Source of the DNA: Micromonospora fulviviridis
Lineage (GTDB): Bacteria > Actinomycetota > Actinomycetes > Mycobacteriales > Micromonosporaceae
Direction: 5' to 3'
Length of the DNA: 64,000 bases
NCBI RefSeq assembly: GCF_014648395.1
Contig: NZ_BMRA01000002.1
Coordinates: 124,001 to 188,000, forward strand
Part shown: positions 30,645 through 39,244 of the stretch, piece by piece
Position numbering within the stretch: position 1 is the stretch's first letter
Layout of the letters: the number at the start of each line of letters is the position of its first letter
Notes under the pieces: generated by a model
Databases searched by the model: none
What the model was told of the DNA's origin: nothing
What the model saw: the letters and a program-made list of their open reading frames with translations, nothing else
Made by a program: the position numbers and the translations under genes

Positions 30645-31193
30645 TCAGAGCTGCCGGGTGTCGATCACCTTGGCGAGGTTGACCAGCTTCCCGGCCACCT
30701 TGTCGGCCTCCGCCGTGGCCGTGCCGCGCGGGCTGGTCCAGCGCAGCGTGGCCAGCCGCCCCTCGCTGGCCAGCCAGCCCACCTCGGCCGTCGGGCCGAC
30801 CTTCGCGGTCTTCGGCAGCGTGTGCCGGTAGCCGATCTTCCCGAGCTTGGTGACCTTCTTCGCGCCCCGGGGCAGCACGTCCAGGGTGAAGGTCGACGTG
30901 TCGATCGACGTGTCGGTCACCGTGAGGGTCAACTCCGGCAGCACGGCCTGCTCGGCGCGGACCACGCAGGTGTGGGTGTCGCCCTTGTCCATGGCGGCGG
31001 CCACGTCGAACCTGCCGCCGGTGTGCTTGGCGATCACCGCGAAGTCGAGCAGCCGGCACGCCCCGCCCGACGAGGCCGCGGAGACCTCGACGGCCCTCGG
31101 TTCCGCCGCCGGCGCCGCCACCGGCGGGACCTCCCTGGCGCAGCCGGCGGTCAGCAGTACGGCCGAAGCGGCCAACCAGGTACGGGCGCGCAC
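30645..31193 (-). CDS. Hypothetical secreted lipoprotein
   Basis: 182-aa predicted lipoprotein. Residues 1-20 (RARTWLAASAVLLTAGC) form a signal peptide ending in a lipobox, LTAGC. The mature part contains GGACRLLDFAVIAKHTGGRF and THTCVVRAEQ, a cysteine spacing seen in DUF3558-type actinobacterial lipoproteins, but I cannot assign it firmly. It is anchored on the outer face of the membrane. GTG 31193 is chosen with GGAGG about 8 nt upstream. The role is unknown. It is co-oriented with the BNR/ECF pair upstream, from which it is separated by 130 nt. Confidence 0.78.
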   Translation of the reverse strand: MRARTWLAASAVLLTAGCAREVPPVAAPAAEPRAVEVSAASSGGACRLLDFAVIAKHTGGRFDVAAAMDKGDTHTCVVRAEQAVLPELTLTVTDTSIDTSTFTLDVLPRGAKKVTKLGKIGYRHTLPKTAKVGPTAEVGWLASEGRLATLRWTSPRGTATAEADKVAGKLVNLAKVIDTRQL

Positions 31194-31322
31194 GGGAAGA
31201 CCTCCGCGATCGTCGGCGGGTGCCCCCCGCCGGAACTCCGTCGAACACCGTACGGGGCACCCGACGGGGGCGAAAGTACCCGGGTGCTCCCGGCGGGCGG
31301 CCGCCGGGAGCACCGGATCCGA

Positions 31323-32582
31323 TCAGGGCAGCTCGGGCGGGTCGAGCCAGCTCCAGTTCGCGCCGTCCGTGGAGAGCCAGACACCCTTGCTGTCCGGCCA
31401 GCCGGTCTGCACGAAGCCACCCGGCACCGGACGCGGATCGGCCCCCGGCCCCAACGCGGTGCGGCGCCACGTCGCACCGCCGTCGGAGCTGGCGAGCATC
31501 AAGGGATCCTCCCCGGCGGAGATGCCGGCCTGGACCACCAGCACCCCGTCCGGCCGCAGTGCGGCGCGGATGGTGCGGTCGCCGACGGCGGCCGTGCCGG
31601 CGGCCCGGGTCCAGGTGGTGCCGCCGTCCGCGCTGCGCCACACGACGAGGCTGCCGCGCACCCGACCGATCGCATAGACCGTGCGCCCGTCCCGGGTGGC
31701 GACGGCGGGGCCACCGACGTCGTCGGAGGCGGTGAGGTCGTCGGGGAACGCGTGCCGTGACCAGGTGCGCCCACCGTCGCGGCTCACCTCCACGGCACCG
31801 CCGGTCCCGATGATCCGGCCGTCGGTGGCGGTGCGCTCGCCGGTGAACCCGCTGACCCACAGGCCCGCTTCGGCGGGCACGCTCTCCACCAGCATCGCGT
31901 TGTGCAGTGTCGACCGCCGGCCGAGCTGCACGACGTCTCCGGTGGCCGGGTCGACCGCGACGAGCGGCTCGGTGGTGGGGCCCGAACGTCGGCCGAGAAC
32001 ATGCCAGCCCGCCGGCAGCGCCTCCGCCGTCCGCGGCTGCACCTTTCGCCAGTTCCTGCCGCCGTCCGTGCTGGCGATCCACTCGGCGTAGCGGTCGTCG
32101 GGAGCGGACCGGGGAACGTACCGGGCGACCAGGGTGCGTGGTCCGGCCGCCCGCAGGTCCAGCGTGGCGTTGACGGGCACCGGCAGATCACCGGTACGCC
32201 AGTGCCGACCGCCGTCCTCCGTGCCCGCCCAGCGGATCCCGCACCCGCCGCACCCGCTCCAGCGCAGGTAGATGTGGTTCAGGTCCCCGGCGACGGGCCG
32301 CCCGGTCACCACCCCTTGATCCGTGCCCGGGCTGGGTGTGCCGCCGGGGGTGGGCATGAAGTCCGGGGTACGGACCCCACTGATTCCCACCGACGGCGGC
32401 GCCGGAGCGTCCGGACGGGCCGCCACGGCGACACCCGAACCGGCGAGCAGCATGGCCGCGGTCGCGACGGTCAGTACGCGCCGGCGGCGGCGCCGCCGGG
32501 CGACGGCGACGACCTTTTCGAACTGGGGCTTGAAGCCGTGGTACGCGGCATCCTTCAGCCCGGTGAAGTCCAGCTCAGGCAT
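31323..32582 (-). CDS. Membrane-anchored BNR-repeat (sialidase-like propeller) protein
   Basis: 419-aa protein. About 30 cytoplasmic residues (PELDFTGLKDAAYHGFKPQFEKV) precede a poly-Arg patch and one transmembrane helix (about 38-58). The extracellular region is a beta-propeller with at least five Asp-box (BNR) repeats: TEDGGRHW, STDGGRNW, SRDGGRTW, SADGGTTW and SSDGGATW. No catalytic sialidase residues (RIP motif) are visible, so it is probably a binding or sensing module. It overlaps the ECF sigma gene by 8 nt, with AGGAGGTG inside that gene, so it may serve as the sensor or anti-sigma partner. Confidence 0.82.
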   Translation of the reverse strand: MPELDFTGLKDAAYHGFKPQFEKVVAVARRRRRRRVLTVATAAMLLAGSGVAVAARPDAPAPPSVGISGVRTPDFMPTPGGTPSPGTDQGVVTGRPVAGDLNHIYLRWSGCGGCGIRWAGTEDGGRHWRTGDLPVPVNATLDLRAAGPRTLVARYVPRSAPDDRYAEWIASTDGGRNWRKVQPRTAEALPAGWHVLGRRSGPTTEPLVAVDPATGDVVQLGRRSTLHNAMLVESVPAEAGLWVSGFTGERTATDGRIIGTGGAVEVSRDGGRTWSRHAFPDDLTASDDVGGPAVATRDGRTVYAIGRVRGSLVVWRSADGGTTWTRAAGTAAVGDRTIRAALRPDGVLVVQAGISAGEDPLMLASSDGGATWRRTALGPGADPRPVPGGFVQTGWPDSKGVWLSTDGANWSWLDPPELP

Positions 32583-33153
32583 GACGCACCTCCTGCTCGG
32601 TCCGGCCTGTCGTGCGGGTGGACGCGCGCAAGGGCGGTGGTCGGTCGTCGTCAGCGAGGTGCTCGCCGAGCGCGCGGCGTGCCCGGACCAGTCGGGTCTT
32701 GACCGCCTCCACCGAGCACCCCATCGCCAGCGCCACCTCGCTGACCGGCAGGTCCGCCAGGTGGTGGAGCACGACCGTCTCCCGAGCCTCGCGGGGCAGC
32801 CGCTGCAGCGCGGCCACGAGGGCGACATGGTCGGCGCTGAGCGCCGGAGCGCTGGACGGTGCCGGGTCGAGCCGGCCCGAGCGCACCAACCCGTGCAGCA
32901 GCACCCGGCGACGGTGCCGGGAACGCGCGACGTTCAACGACACCGTCCGCAGCCATGCCTCCGGGTTGGTCACCTCCCGGAACAGGGCCGGCCGGGACAG
33001 CGCCCGGACGAACGCCTCCTGCACCACGTCCTGCGCCTCGGCGTAGTCGCCCGTCATCGCGTACATCTGGGCCACCAGGCGGGCCGCCGAGGCGGCGTAC
33101 ACCTGCCTGATCTGCTCCTGCAGGTCCACATCGTCCCCTCCCGAGTCGATCAC
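32575..33153 (-). CDS. ECF-type RNA polymerase sigma factor (SigE-like)
   Basis: 192-aa sigma factor with region 2 (LVAQMYAMTGDYAEAQDVVQEAFVRAL) and region 4 (LPREARETVVLHHLADLPVSEVALAMGCSVEAVKTRLVRARRAL). It lacks region 3, as is usual for extracytoplasmic-function factors. A short basic tail follows. The start is GTG 33153; a GTG nine codons later is also possible. The overlap with the downstream membrane BNR protein indicates co-expression, a pattern typical of sigma factors with a membrane-bound partner, although that partner has no recognisable zinc anti-sigma domain. Confidence 0.92.
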   Translation of the reverse strand: MIDSGGDDVDLQEQIRQVYAASAARLVAQMYAMTGDYAEAQDVVQEAFVRALSRPALFREVTNPEAWLRTVSLNVARSRHRRRVLLHGLVRSGRLDPAPSSAPALSADHVALVAALQRLPREARETVVLHHLADLPVSEVALAMGCSVEAVKTRLVRARRALGEHLADDDRPPPLRASTRTTGRTEQEVRHA

Positions 33154-33220
33154 TTCACTGCGTACGACTGTCGGGCGGGCAGGGCGGTGACATCCTGCCG
33201 AACGAGATTCGGCGGTGGAC

Positions 33221-33463
33221 CTAGTCGGTCACGTACGGACAGTGCCGGCATCCTCGCCCGCAGCACGTGCCGCGGCGGGCCAGGAAACCGGCGCTGAGCA
33301 CGAAGAGCCCGGTGGCCGGGTCGAGGTAGCCGGCCTCACCGGCGGCCAGGGCAGCGGTGTGCGCGGCCAGGATCCACTCCCGGTCGGGGTGGTCGGGCGA
33401 CAGCCGCGACGGGTGCGGCTCGGTCAACGGCCGGTCCGCCAGCGGTCGTCGCTCTCCGGTCAC
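33221..33463 (-). CDS. DUF5522 domain-containing protein
   Basis: 80-aa protein. The end of the sequence, GTCCGRGCRHCPYV, is the DUF5522 cysteine-rich signature (CCGRGCRHCPY). The middle part, DREWILAAHTAALAAGEAGYLDPATGLFVLS, is the rest of the family core. Four cysteines close together suggest a metal or redox site. The function is unknown. It starts at GTG 33463, 43 nt from the asparaginase stop codon. Confidence 0.86.
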   Translation of the reverse strand: MTGERRPLADRPLTEPHPSRLSPDHPDREWILAAHTAALAAGEAGYLDPATGLFVLSAGFLARRGTCCGRGCRHCPYVTD

Positions 33464-33506
33464 CGGGCGAGTCTACGGAGCCCGCGTGGCCCCCTCCGGC
33501 GCCGGT

Positions 33507-34484
33507 TCAGCCGTGCCGGGCGAACGCCGCTTCGACCGCCGCCCGGTCCGCACCGCCGGCCAGCAGCATCCGGAGCAGCACCTTGGCCTTGTACGGGTCG
33601 AGCAGCCCACCGCAGACCAACCCGCGCCGCCGCAGGTCGGTCTCCGAGCCGACCGCGCCGTAGGTGTCGCGCAGCACCGAACCCGCTCCCGTCCGCGAGG
33701 CGAGCACCACCGGCATCCGCGCGGCCAGCTCGCCCAGCGCCGGGGCGAAGTCCGGCGGCACGTGACCCACCCCGAAACCGGCCACCACCAGCCCGTCCAG
33801 GCCCGGCGCGAGCGCGTCGAGCAGCGCCAGGTCGTCGTCGAGGGTGACGGTGTGCAGCGCCACCCGGGTGGCGGCGAGCCGGTCCCGGTCCACCGGCGGC
33901 AGCGGCGCGTGTCGGGGCGGGCGGGTGAGCAGGCGTACCGCGCCCTCGATGACGTGCCCGAGCGGGCCGGCGTTGGGCGAGGCGAAGGTGGCCGTACTGG
34001 TGCTGTGGGTCTTGCGGACGAAGCGGGCGGCGTGGATCTCGTCGTTGAACGCCACGAGCACGCCGAGGTCCCGCGCGGCCGGCGCGGCGGCGACCCGGGC
34101 GGCCGCGAGCAGGTTGGCCGGGCCGTCGGGGCCGGCCAGGGTGGGGTTGCGCATGGCGCCCGTGAACACCAGCGGCTCGGGGTGCGGCCAGACCAGGTCG
34201 GCGAGGAACGCCGTCTCCTCCAGGGTGTCGGTGCCCTGGGTGACCACCACGCCGGCCGCCCCGTCGGCGACCGCCGCGCCGGCCGCGTCCACCAGGTCCA
34301 GGATCTGCCGGTACGCCAGGGCGGCGCTCGGCACCGCCTCGACGTCCCGCACGTCGAGCGGGATGCCGGCCAGCCCCGGTACGGCGGCGGTGAGGTCGGC
34401 GCCGGTGAGCCGGCTGACCACTCCCCCGGAGCCGGTGCCCGCCATGGCGATCGTGCCGCCCAGCGTGAAGAGCGCGACGGTCAC
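33507..34484 (-). CDS. Asparaginase
   Basis: 325-aa type I/II L-asparaginase family enzyme converting asparagine to aspartate and ammonia. The first active-site motif is TLGGTIAMAG with the catalytic Thr; the second is VVVTQGTDTLEETAFL (TQGTDT with Thr and Asp). PANLLAAARVAA and AFNDEIHAARFVRKTHSTSTATFASPNAGPLG are further family blocks. There is no signal peptide, so it is cytoplasmic. GTG 34484 overlaps the methyltransferase stop codon (GTGA); the much longer open frame upstream is not coding. Confidence 0.94.
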   Translation of the reverse strand: MTVALFTLGGTIAMAGTGSGGVVSRLTGADLTAAVPGLAGIPLDVRDVEAVPSAALAYRQILDLVDAAGAAVADGAAGVVVTQGTDTLEETAFLADLVWPHPEPLVFTGAMRNPTLAGPDGPANLLAAARVAAAPAARDLGVLVAFNDEIHAARFVRKTHSTSTATFASPNAGPLGHVIEGAVRLLTRPPRHAPLPPVDRDRLAATRVALHTVTLDDDLALLDALAPGLDGLVVAGFGVGHVPPDFAPALGELAARMPVVLASRTGAGSVLRDTYGAVGSETDLRRRGLVCGGLLDPYKAKVLLRMLLAGGADRAAVEAAFARHG

Positions 34485-35122
34485 CGCTCGGCCTTGCGGG
34501 CGAGCAGGAACGCCTGCGGTCCCCGGTCGAGTTCCTCCGCTTCGCGGACCAGCGTGGCGTGCACGGCCAGCCCGGCCGCCGTGAGCTGCTCGGCCAGCCG
34601 GTCCGGCGGCAGCCAGTACACGTCGTACGAGACGGTGTGGCCGTACGCCTGCTCCAGCCGGATCCGCTCGTCGCCGGCCTTGACCGCGATCAGCAGGTGA
34701 CCGCCCGGGGCGAGCACCCGGTGGAACTCGGCGAACACCTCGGGCAGCAGGTCCGGCGGCAGGTGGATGATCGAGTACCAGGCCACGAGGCCGGCCAGCG
34801 CCGCGTCGGGGATGTCGAGCGCGGTCATCGAGCCGACCTCGAAGCGCAGCTCCGGATGGTTCCGGCGGGCCACCTCGAGCATGCCCGGGGAGAGGTCGAC
34901 CCCGGAGATGTCGAGCCCGAGACCGCGCAGGTGGGCGGTGATCCGGCCGGTCCCGCAACCCGCCTCCAGCACCGGCCGGCCGGGCCCCACCAGCTCGGCG
35001 AACGCGGCCAGCATCCCCCGGTCGAGCGGGCCCTCCAGCACGTCGGGGATCAGCCGTGCGTAGTCCACGGCCACCGTGTCGTAGGCGGCGCGCGTCTCGG
35101 TGAGCCAGTTCGGTTCGATCAT
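34481..35122 (-). CDS. Class I SAM-dependent methyltransferase
   Basis: 213-aa small-molecule-type methyltransferase. Motif I is VLEAGCGTGRITAHL, motif II is ISGVDLSPGM, motif IV is LVAWYSIIHLP and motif V is EFHRVLAPGGHLLIAV. The N-terminus (NWLTETRAAYDTVAVDYARL) is typical of UbiE/Tam-like enzymes. The substrate is unknown. ATG 35122 is the start. It is translationally coupled to asparaginase, but no biochemical link is known. Confidence 0.9.
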   Translation of the reverse strand: MIEPNWLTETRAAYDTVAVDYARLIPDVLEGPLDRGMLAAFAELVGPGRPVLEAGCGTGRITAHLRGLGLDISGVDLSPGMLEVARRNHPELRFEVGSMTALDIPDAALAGLVAWYSIIHLPPDLLPEVFAEFHRVLAPGGHLLIAVKAGDERIRLEQAYGHTVSYDVYWLPPDRLAEQLTAAGLAVHATLVREAEELDRGPQAFLLARKAER

Positions 35123-35279
35123 GAAACCCGACCCTAGTCCCCGGCCGGCCCGGCGTCCGCCCGCACCCGACCCCGGGTAGGCCACGGACGCCTCCGGCCG
35201 GCGGAAATGCCGCGCCCCGCGGCGGGCCGGCGGGATACCGTGCCGGGTCGCACGTGACCCCGACGGACAGGCCCCAGCG

Positions 35280-36536
35280 GTGACCCAGCAACTCACGCCC
35301 CCCACGACCGGAACCCGCACCTCGCTGTGGCGCAGCCGGGACTTCCTGCTGCTGTGGAGCGGCCAAACGGTCAGCGAGGTCGGCACCCGGATCTCCGGGG
35401 TGGCGGTGCCGCTGCTCGCCGCGGACGTGCTCGACGCCACCGTCTTCCAGGTCTCGCTGCTCACCTTCCTGGCCTGGCTGCCGTACCTCGTCTTCTCGCT
35501 GCCCGCCGGGATGCTGGCGGACCGGGTCGACCAGCGGCGGCTGATGATCGCGTGCGACCTGGGTCGCGCGGCGCTGCTGCTGTCGGTGCCGGTGGTCGCC
35601 CTGGTCGGGCACCTCACCCTGGCCTTCCTGTACGCGGTGGTCGGGCTCACCGGCGTGCTGACCGTCGCGTTCACCGTGGCGTACCGGAGCCTGCTGCCGG
35701 CGCTCGTCCCGGCGGACGCCCTGACCTCGGCGAACGCGCGGCTGGAGGTGAGCGAGAACCTGGCCCAGCTGGCCGGGCCGAGCGCCGGCGGCGTGCTCGT
35801 CGGGCTGCTCGGCGCGGCCCGTACCTTCGTGGCCGACGCCGCCAGCTTCCTGGCCAGCGCGGTCACGTTGCTGCTGGTCCGGCACCGCCCGGCGCCGCAC
35901 GCCAACGTCCGGGTGCCGGTCCGGGCGGCGCTGACCGAGGGGCTCGGTTTCATCCGCCGGCAGCGGATCCTCGCCCTGGTGCTCGCCTGCACCGCCACCT
36001 CGAACTTCTTCGTCATGGCCGCCCACGCCATCGAGGTGCCGTACCTGCTGCGCGTGCTGCACGCCAGCCCGGCCACCATCGGCCTCCTGTTCAGCCTGGG
36101 CTCGGTCGGCGGGCTGCTGGCCGGCGTGCTGGCCGGACGGGTCACCGCGCTGCTCGGCGGCGCCCGGACCATCTGGGTGTCGATGGCCGCGCCCGGCCCG
36201 CTCTACCTGCTGATGCCGCTGGCCCGGCCCGGTTGGGGCGCCCTGCTCTACGCGGTCGGCACGGCGGCGTTCGCGGCCAACGCGGTGCTGTTCAACGTGG
36301 CGGCCATGTCCTACCGGCAGCGGGTCACCCCGGCCCGGCTGCTCGGCCGGGTCAACGCCGCGTTCCTCTGGATCTGCTACGGCGCCATCCCGCTCGGCGC
36401 CCTGCTCGGCGGCGCCCTCGGCACCCGGCTCGGGCTGCGCCCGGCGCTGCTGGTCTGCGTGCTCGGCATGTGGAGCGCGGCGCTGTTCGTGGTCCTGTCT
36501 CCGCTGCGCCGGATGCGGGACTTCGCGACACCGTGA
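35280..36536 (+). CDS. MFS transporter
   Basis: 418-aa major facilitator of the MFS_3 (enterobactin exporter EntS-like) type with about twelve transmembrane helices. The motif A-like loop MLADRVDQRRLMIACDLGRA lies between helices 2 and 3. The N-terminus SLWRSRDFLLLWSGQTVSEVGTRIS is characteristic of the group. Members export siderophores and antibiotics; the substrate is unknown here. The GTG start at 35280 is accepted from family alignment; the ribosome binding site is weak. Confidence 0.92.
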   Translation: MTQQLTPPTTGTRTSLWRSRDFLLLWSGQTVSEVGTRISGVAVPLLAADVLDATVFQVSLLTFLAWLPYLVFSLPAGMLADRVDQRRLMIACDLGRAALLLSVPVVALVGHLTLAFLYAVVGLTGVLTVAFTVAYRSLLPALVPADALTSANARLEVSENLAQLAGPSAGGVLVGLLGAARTFVADAASFLASAVTLLLVRHRPAPHANVRVPVRAALTEGLGFIRRQRILALVLACTATSNFFVMAAHAIEVPYLLRVLHASPATIGLLFSLGSVGGLLAGVLAGRVTALLGGARTIWVSMAAPGPLYLLMPLARPGWGALLYAVGTAAFAANAVLFNVAAMSYRQRVTPARLLGRVNAAFLWICYGAIPLGALLGGALGTRLGLRPALLVCVLGMWSAALFVVLSPLRRMRDFATP

Positions 36537-36632
36537 AAAGAGGCAAGATTTTTCCCGGGCCGCTGTCGAATCCGGCCGCGCCCGTCCGTCGGTGAGACGG
36601 AAGAGGGAAACGACAACCTCAAGGAGAGACCG

Positions 36633-36974
36633 ATGGCCCAGTACGCAGTCCTCATCTACTCGCCCGCGCCCGCCGACCCGATGGACCTGACCCCGGACTA
36701 CGTGGCCCTGCTGGAGCGGTACGGGGACCAGGTCGCCGAGCTGGGCGGGCAGATCGTCACGGGGTTCGCGCTCCAGCCGAGCACCACGGCCACGGCGATC
36801 CGCGGCGACGTGGTCACCGACGGCCCGTTCATCGAGGCCAAGGAGGTCGTCGCCGGGTTCTTCATCCTGGAGGCGCCCGACCTGGACGTGGCCCTGAAGA
36901 TCGCCAAGCTGAACCCGGCGACCATCGACGGCGGCGTCGAGGTCCGGCCGCTCTTCCAGCCGCCGGCCGAGTGA
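36633..36974 (+). CDS. YciI/DGPF-domain protein partner of an ECF42 sigma factor
   Basis: 113-aa protein of the YciI-like/YCII-related fold. It contains VTDGPFIEAKEVVAGFFIL; the DGPF motif defines the small proteins encoded next to ECF42 sigma factors. A strong AAGGAGAG lies 8 nt before the ATG. It overlaps the sigma gene by 4 nt (GTGA). DGPF proteins do not look like anti-sigma factors; their exact job is not settled. Confidence 0.93.
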   Translation: MAQYAVLIYSPAPADPMDLTPDYVALLERYGDQVAELGGQIVTGFALQPSTTATAIRGDVVTDGPFIEAKEVVAGFFILEAPDLDVALKIAKLNPATIDGGVEVRPLFQPPAE

Positions 36975-38227
36975 GCGACGCGGCCACGGTCGCCGCCGAA
37001 CGCGCCGTGGCGGACGCGCACCGTCGCGAGTGGGCCTTCGTGCTCGCCGCGACGGCGCGCGTCGCCGGCGACCTCGACGTGGCGGAGGAGTGCGTGCAGG
37101 ACGCGTACCTCGCCGCGCTGGCCGCCTGGGCGCGGGACGGCGTACCCGACAAGCCGGGCGCCTGGCTGACCGCCACGGCGAAGCGCAAGGCGCTCGACGT
37201 GCTGCGCCGGGAGAAGGTGTTCCGGTCGAAGATGCCCCTGCTCGTCGAGCCCGCGGAGGCCGAGATGGCGGAGGACACCGGCGGGGACGCGGTCCCGGAC
37301 GACCGGCTGCGGCTGGTGTTCACCTGCTGCCACCCGGCGCTGGCTCGGGAGGCCCAGGTGGCGCTGACCCTGCGCCTGGTCTGCGGGGTGGCCACCGGCG
37401 ACATCGCCCGGGCGTTCCTGGTCACCGAGACGACCATGGCGGCCCGGGTCACCCGGGCCAAGAAGAAGATCGCTGCGGCGCGGATCCCGTACCGGGTGCC
37501 GGACGCCGCCGAGCTGCCCGAACGGCTCGACGCCGTGCTCACCGTGATCCACCTGCTCTTCACCACCGGGCACACCGCGCCCACCGGGGCCGGCCTGGTC
37601 CGCGCCGACCTGGTCGACCGGGCGGTGCACCTGACCCGGATGCTGCTCGCCCTGATGCCCGACGAGCCGGAGGTACGCGGGCTGCTCGCCCTGCTGCTGC
37701 TCACCGACGCCCGCCGGGCCACCCGCACCGATGGCGACGGGCGGCTGCTGGTGCTGGAGGAGCAGGACCGGTCCCGCTGGGACCGGGCCGCCATCGCCGA
37801 GGGCAACCACCTGGTGCTCGGGGCGTTCCGCACCGGCCGGGTCGGCCGGTACGCCCTCCAGGCCGCCATCGCCTCCCTGCACGCGGTCGCGCCCAGCTAC
37901 GCGGCGACCGACTGGCCCCAGGTCGTCCGCCTCTACGACGAGCTGCTGAAACGCTGGTCGTCCCCGGTGGTGGCGCTGAACCGGGCCGTCGCCGTGTCCA
38001 TGGTCGACGGGCCGGCCGCGGCCCTGGCCGAGGTCGACGCCCTGGCCGCCGACCCCCACCTGGCCGGCTACCACTACCTGCCCGCCATCCGCGCCGACCT
38101 GCTCCGCCGCCTCGACCGGCCCGCGGAGGCCGCCGACGCCTACCGGGCCGCGCTGGACCTGGTCGACAACGAGGCAGAACGCGCCTTCCTCGTCGCCCGC
38201 CTCGCCGAGGTCACCGAGGCGGATTGA
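36971..38227 (+). CDS. ECF42-type RNA polymerase sigma factor with C-terminal extension
   Basis: 418-aa sigma factor, twice normal ECF length. Residues 1-180 hold region 2 (DLDVAEECVQDAYLAALAAW) and region 4 (LRLVCGVATGDIARAFLVTETTMAARVTRAKKKI). Residues about 185-418 are the DUF6596/TPR-like C-terminal domain (VIHLLFTTGHTAP, LLALLLLTDARRATRTDGDGR, SPVVALNRAVAVSMVDGPAAAL), which replaces an anti-sigma factor in this group. It is coupled to the DGPF gene. ECF42 factors in Streptomyces control their own DGPF genes. Confidence 0.93.
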   Translation: MSDAATVAAERAVADAHRREWAFVLAATARVAGDLDVAEECVQDAYLAALAAWARDGVPDKPGAWLTATAKRKALDVLRREKVFRSKMPLLVEPAEAEMAEDTGGDAVPDDRLRLVFTCCHPALAREAQVALTLRLVCGVATGDIARAFLVTETTMAARVTRAKKKIAAARIPYRVPDAAELPERLDAVLTVIHLLFTTGHTAPTGAGLVRADLVDRAVHLTRMLLALMPDEPEVRGLLALLLLTDARRATRTDGDGRLLVLEEQDRSRWDRAAIAEGNHLVLGAFRTGRVGRYALQAAIASLHAVAPSYAATDWPQVVRLYDELLKRWSSPVVALNRAVAVSMVDGPAAALAEVDALAADPHLAGYHYLPAIRADLLRRLDRPAEAADAYRAALDLVDNEAERAFLVARLAEVTEAD

Positions 38228-38362
38228 TCCGCCGACCGCCGGCCGTGCCCGTCCCGCCGGTCGCGCCTGTCGGGCTGAGTCGGCCGTCATGTCGGCGTCG
38301 TTCGTGATGTCAGCTCGATGTGACGTCGGTGCACGCCGCGCCGGAGGGTCGCGGCAACAACC

Positions 38363-39097
38363 TCAGGATGGACCAGGGGAGACACGGCGGGCCCGGCGCA
38401 CCGTGCGGCGGGCGTCGCGCCAGGCGATCAGGGCGGTGCGGAGCCGGGGCGAGGTGACCGACCCGCCCCGGCGGCGGGCCCGCAGCTGGTTGACCAGCCA
38501 GGCCGGGGCGGCGGCCGCCTCGACCGCGGCGGTCTTGGTGAGCAGGTCGCCGTGGTGGAGGGCGTGCCGGCCGCGGGCCATCGAGGTGAGGCCGAGGTCG
38601 GCGAGGGTGGGATCCAGCCAGAGCCACGGTCGCCGGGCGGCCCAGGCCCAGTAGCCGGTGAGCTCGTCGCGGGCGGCGGCCCGCACGTCGTCGTCGCTCA
38701 TCGGCGGGAACGCCTCGCCGGGTGGGCGGCCGAAGACGGCGTACCCGTGCCGGACCAGCTCCACCCGGGTGATCCCGGACAGGATGCGCTGCACGAGCTG
38801 CCCGTGTGTCCACGTCGGATGCTTCCGCTGGACGTCCGGAATGGTGGCGCTGTCGACGTAAACGCAGCCCAGGTGCAGCCCGGCGGCGCTGCCCGCGTCG
38901 AGGCGGCGGTGCACGGTCGCGAGCGTGGCCTGCCGGGCGGCGTCGACCGGGCCGTCGATCAGCGCCACCAGGTCGAGATCGCTGACACCGGGCCGGTGGT
39001 CGCCGGTCGCCAGCGACCCCGCGACCAGCAGGTCGGTGACCCAGCCGAGCGCCGCGACGTCGGCGGCGAACTCCTCCACGGCGGGCGGCGTCACCAT
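38363..39097 (-). CDS. Nucleotidyltransferase domain-containing protein
   Basis: 244-aa protein of the DNA polymerase beta-like nucleotidyltransferase fold. The signature GSLATGDHRPGVSDLDLVAL (GS-x9-DxD) is at residues 27-46. The remaining part contains a DUF4111-like helical region (ELTGYWAWAARRPWLWLDPTLADLGLTSMARGRHALHHGDLLTKT). Related enzymes adenylylate aminoglycosides, but no resistance role can be concluded. ATG 39097 is the start. A 57-bp hairpin lies upstream, after the DUF2332 gene. Confidence 0.85.
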   Translation of the reverse strand: MVTPPAVEEFAADVAALGWVTDLLVAGSLATGDHRPGVSDLDLVALIDGPVDAARQATLATVHRRLDAGSAAGLHLGCVYVDSATIPDVQRKHPTWTHGQLVQRILSGITRVELVRHGYAVFGRPPGEAFPPMSDDDVRAAARDELTGYWAWAARRPWLWLDPTLADLGLTSMARGRHALHHGDLLTKTAAVEAAAAPAWLVNQLRARRRGGSVTSPRLRTALIAWRDARRTVRRARRVSPGPS

Positions 39098-39156
39098 GGC
39101 CTCAGTCTACGAACGGTCCATGCGGTCCGGCGGAGCCGCCGCCCTCCGGCGCTCGG

Positions 39157-39213
39157 CGGTGAATCTTGGAGACTTTCCGTTCCCAGCGAACGGAAACTGT
39201 CCAAGATTCACCG
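39157..39213. repeat. 57-bp long hairpin (inverted repeat)
   Basis: CGGTGAATCTTGGA (39157-39170) pairs perfectly with TCCAAGATTCACCG (39200-39213). After three unpaired bases on each side, TTTCCGTTC pairs with GAACGGAAA. It has the same architecture as the 60-bp repeats at 10513, 23026 and 49965 but an unrelated sequence. It follows the DUF2332 gene on the minus strand and may end its transcript. Confidence 0.75.
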
Positions 39214-39244
39214 TGTCCGGACCGGTCGTCGGGCACGAAGGGCT

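Noticed and set aside
33507..36062. Long minus-strand open frame extending asparaginase to 36062
   Set aside because: Beyond 34484 it is a low-stop GC-rich shadow of the methyltransferase and MFS genes with no family similarity.
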